Assembly (NCBI GenBank): GCA_003222835.1 | Contig: QHXE01000459.1 | Location: forward strand, 1-7,527 | Source: Acidobacteriota bacterium | Lineage (GTDB): Bacteria; Acidobacteriota; Blastocatellia; Pyrinomonadales; Pyrinomonadaceae | Direction of reading: 5' to 3' | Length of the DNA: 7,527 nt | Shown: in pieces, positions 6,957 to 7,527 of the stretch | Layout of the letters: each line of letters begins with the position of its first letter | Position numbering within the stretch: the first letter of the stretch is position 1 | The notes under the pieces: model-generated | What the model was told of the DNA's origin: nothing | Databases searched by the model: none | The model's input: only the letters and a program-made list of their open reading frames with translations | Made by a program: the position numbers and the translations under genes

Positions 6957-6962
6957 CTCCTC
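6957..6962 (-). promoter_or_regulatory. Ribosome binding site deciding the sigma-factor start
   Basis: On the minus strand GAGGAG lies six bases before the ATG at 6950. The alternative GTG start at 6980 has only CTTCAACTTTATTTCTTCCG before it, with no purine-rich match. This favours the shorter 213-residue protein. Confidence 0.75.
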
Positions 6963-6969
6963 GGGAGGG

Positions 6970-6999
6970 ATTATTAACACCGGAAGAAATAAAGTTGAA
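6970..6999 (-). promoter_or_regulatory. Possible promoter of the sigma-factor gene
   Basis: On the minus strand TTCAAC (6999-6994) and AATAAT (6975-6970) are separated by 18 bases. The second matches the -10 consensus at five of six positions, the first matches -35 only at three. It would give a very short leader before the GAGGAG site. This is a weak call, and the sigma factor may instead use its own unknown promoter motif. Confidence 0.22.
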
Positions 7000-7326
7000 G
7001 CTGGGAATGGACAGTCTAGATCTGCGCGTCTCCTTAACTAAGTACCGGAGGGCCAAACACCACCTGATTGATCTCTCAGTCAGGAAGGGTGGCTTGCCCC
7101 CGCTTGTTTGTGATTTCAAAAGGGGCGACTACCAGGCAACGGGGGCAAGCCGCCCTTCCTAACCTGAGAGGTTATGTGAGCATCGAGTTGTTCATTCACC
7201 TCTCAGGTTGGGAAGGCGGGCGTTGACTTGAGATCACAATGATTTTAAGCTTACGTCAAGCCACCTAACATGTTGTCTTGCCCTCGCGTCAAAGGTGTAT
7301 CTCTTTTGCGGTGGCGGGAGGTTTAC
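6981..7326. other. Divergent intergenic region holding a palindromic element
   Basis: These bases separate the minus-strand sigma gene from the plus-strand small membrane protein gene. I see no believable coding region; an open frame from 6920 to 7162 runs straight through the repeat and into the sigma gene on the opposite strand. The middle (7073-7219) is a strong inverted repeat element described separately. The parts at 6981-7072 and 7220-7310 show no clear repeat or RNA gene. Promoters for both divergent genes must lie here or nearby. Confidence 0.6.
7073..7219. repeat. Three-segment palindromic element with two alternative stems
   Basis: Segment one (7073-7102) pairs with segment two (7140-7170). 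The stem 7082-7102 against 7140-7160 is 21 bp with a single T-G wobble, and CTCTCAG at 7073-7079 pairs with CTGAGAG at 7164-7170 beyond a small internal loop. Segment two also pairs with segment three: AACCTGAGAGGT at 7161-7172 is a perfect 12-base inverted repeat of 7198-7209, and pairing continues outward through the CCTTCC against GGAAGG blocks. The two stems share segment two and so exclude each other. The family looks like a REP-type repeat; it could act as a bidirectional transcript end or simply be a mobile element relic. Confidence 0.85.
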
Positions 7327-7527
7327 ATGGATAAAGTCGGGCGTATATTGGGCGTGCTCATGATTGCGTGCGCCGTGTGGTATCTGTTCCATTCGGATTG
7401 GATGTTGTTCGTCATGTTCACTGCTTGGGGTTTAAGCGAACTCATCGGCTTGAATGGACCTAGAGAGCTTCAAGGAATTCGGAAAACGTTAATGTGGATA
7501 ACGTTTGCGATGGCTGTCATACGCCTT
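7327..7527 (+). CDS. Small membrane protein, partial (runs off the right edge), function unknown
   Basis: The open frame starts at an ATG preceded by GGGAGG (7316-7321) with a five-base spacer, a strong ribosome binding site, and stays open for 67 codons to the window end. The protein begins MDKVGRILGVLMIACAVWYL and is hydrophobic, with segments near residues 5-20, 26-43 and 58 onward. I do not recognise a family. GLNGPRELQGIRK (45-57) vaguely recalls [14 protein letters not shown] in the 88-residue protein at 3010-3276, which is also a small membrane protein, but the match is too short to claim kinship. It is transcribed away from the sigma gene and shares the intergenic region with it. The C-terminus is missing here because of the window edge, not because of a stop or frameshift. 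Confidence 0.75.
   Translation, partial: MDKVGRILGVLMIACAVWYLFHSDWMLFVMFTAWGLSELIGLNGPRELQGIRKTLMWITFAMAVIRL

Noticed and set aside
6951..6980. Upstream GTG start for the sigma factor.
   Set aside because: It lacks a Shine-Dalgarno, and the would-be codons contain the GAGGAG of the ATG at 6950.
6920..7162. An 80-codon plus-strand open frame into the divergent region.
   Set aside because: It begins inside the sigma gene on the other strand and its second half is a translation of the palindromic repeat.
7073..7219. CRISPR-like or riboswitch reading of the repeated segments.
   Set aside because: There are only three segments in alternating orientation without regular spacers, and no known riboswitch core is recognisable.
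7223..7302. Promoter candidates for the small plus-strand gene (TTGACT at 7223 with TAAGCT at 7246; TTGTCT at 7273 with TGTATC at 7296).
   Set aside because: Each -10 matches the consensus at only about three of six positions, and the choice between them would be arbitrary.

Overview
The window looks like a piece of an environmental Gram-negative-type chromosome of moderate GC content. The gene types and repeats recall Acidobacteriota, perhaps Blastocatellia. They are an ECF sigma factor beside a FecR-domain anti-sigma-like protein, ABC-2 exporters, heptad arrays that read as [11 protein letters not shown] when translated, and many short palindromic elements between genes. That placement is an impression from pattern, not a database result. 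No rRNA, tRNA, CRISPR array, transposase or phage gene is visible.

Six of the seven genes lie on the minus strand and read from right to left. First comes an ECF sigma factor (6309-6950), then a 900-residue membrane protein (3500-6202). The latter joins an anti-sigma zinc-binding motif, one membrane helix, a FecR domain and a large extracytoplasmic region that resembles DUF3352-type proteins. Together they form a plausible sigma/anti-sigma signalling pair. After a 223-base gap full of nested palindromes comes an ABC cluster: an 88-residue two-helix membrane protein (3010-3276), an ABC ATPase (2079-3050) that overlaps it, an ABC-2 permease (1071-1991) and a second ABC ATPase (37-1011). Two ATPases surround one recognised permease, so a second permease may lie beyond the left edge. 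On the plus strand a small membrane protein (7327 onward) is cut off by the right edge and is transcribed divergently from the sigma gene.

The most striking content is the repeat structure. Every larger intergenic gap holds a different palindromic element: heptad arrays in inverted orientation around the start codon of the last ATPase gene (962-1073), a paired hairpin (2007-2072), a four-palindrome nested element (3308-3486), and a three-segment element able to form two mutually exclusive stems (7073-7219). In addition, three 17-base palindromes with a TCC centre lie in frame inside the FecR-protein gene, on both sides of its zinc-binding anti-sigma motif. This suggests that mobile palindromes have been absorbed into protein linkers. 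I see no convincing new enzymatic or defence system; the repeats and the unusual sensor architecture are the parts worth following up.
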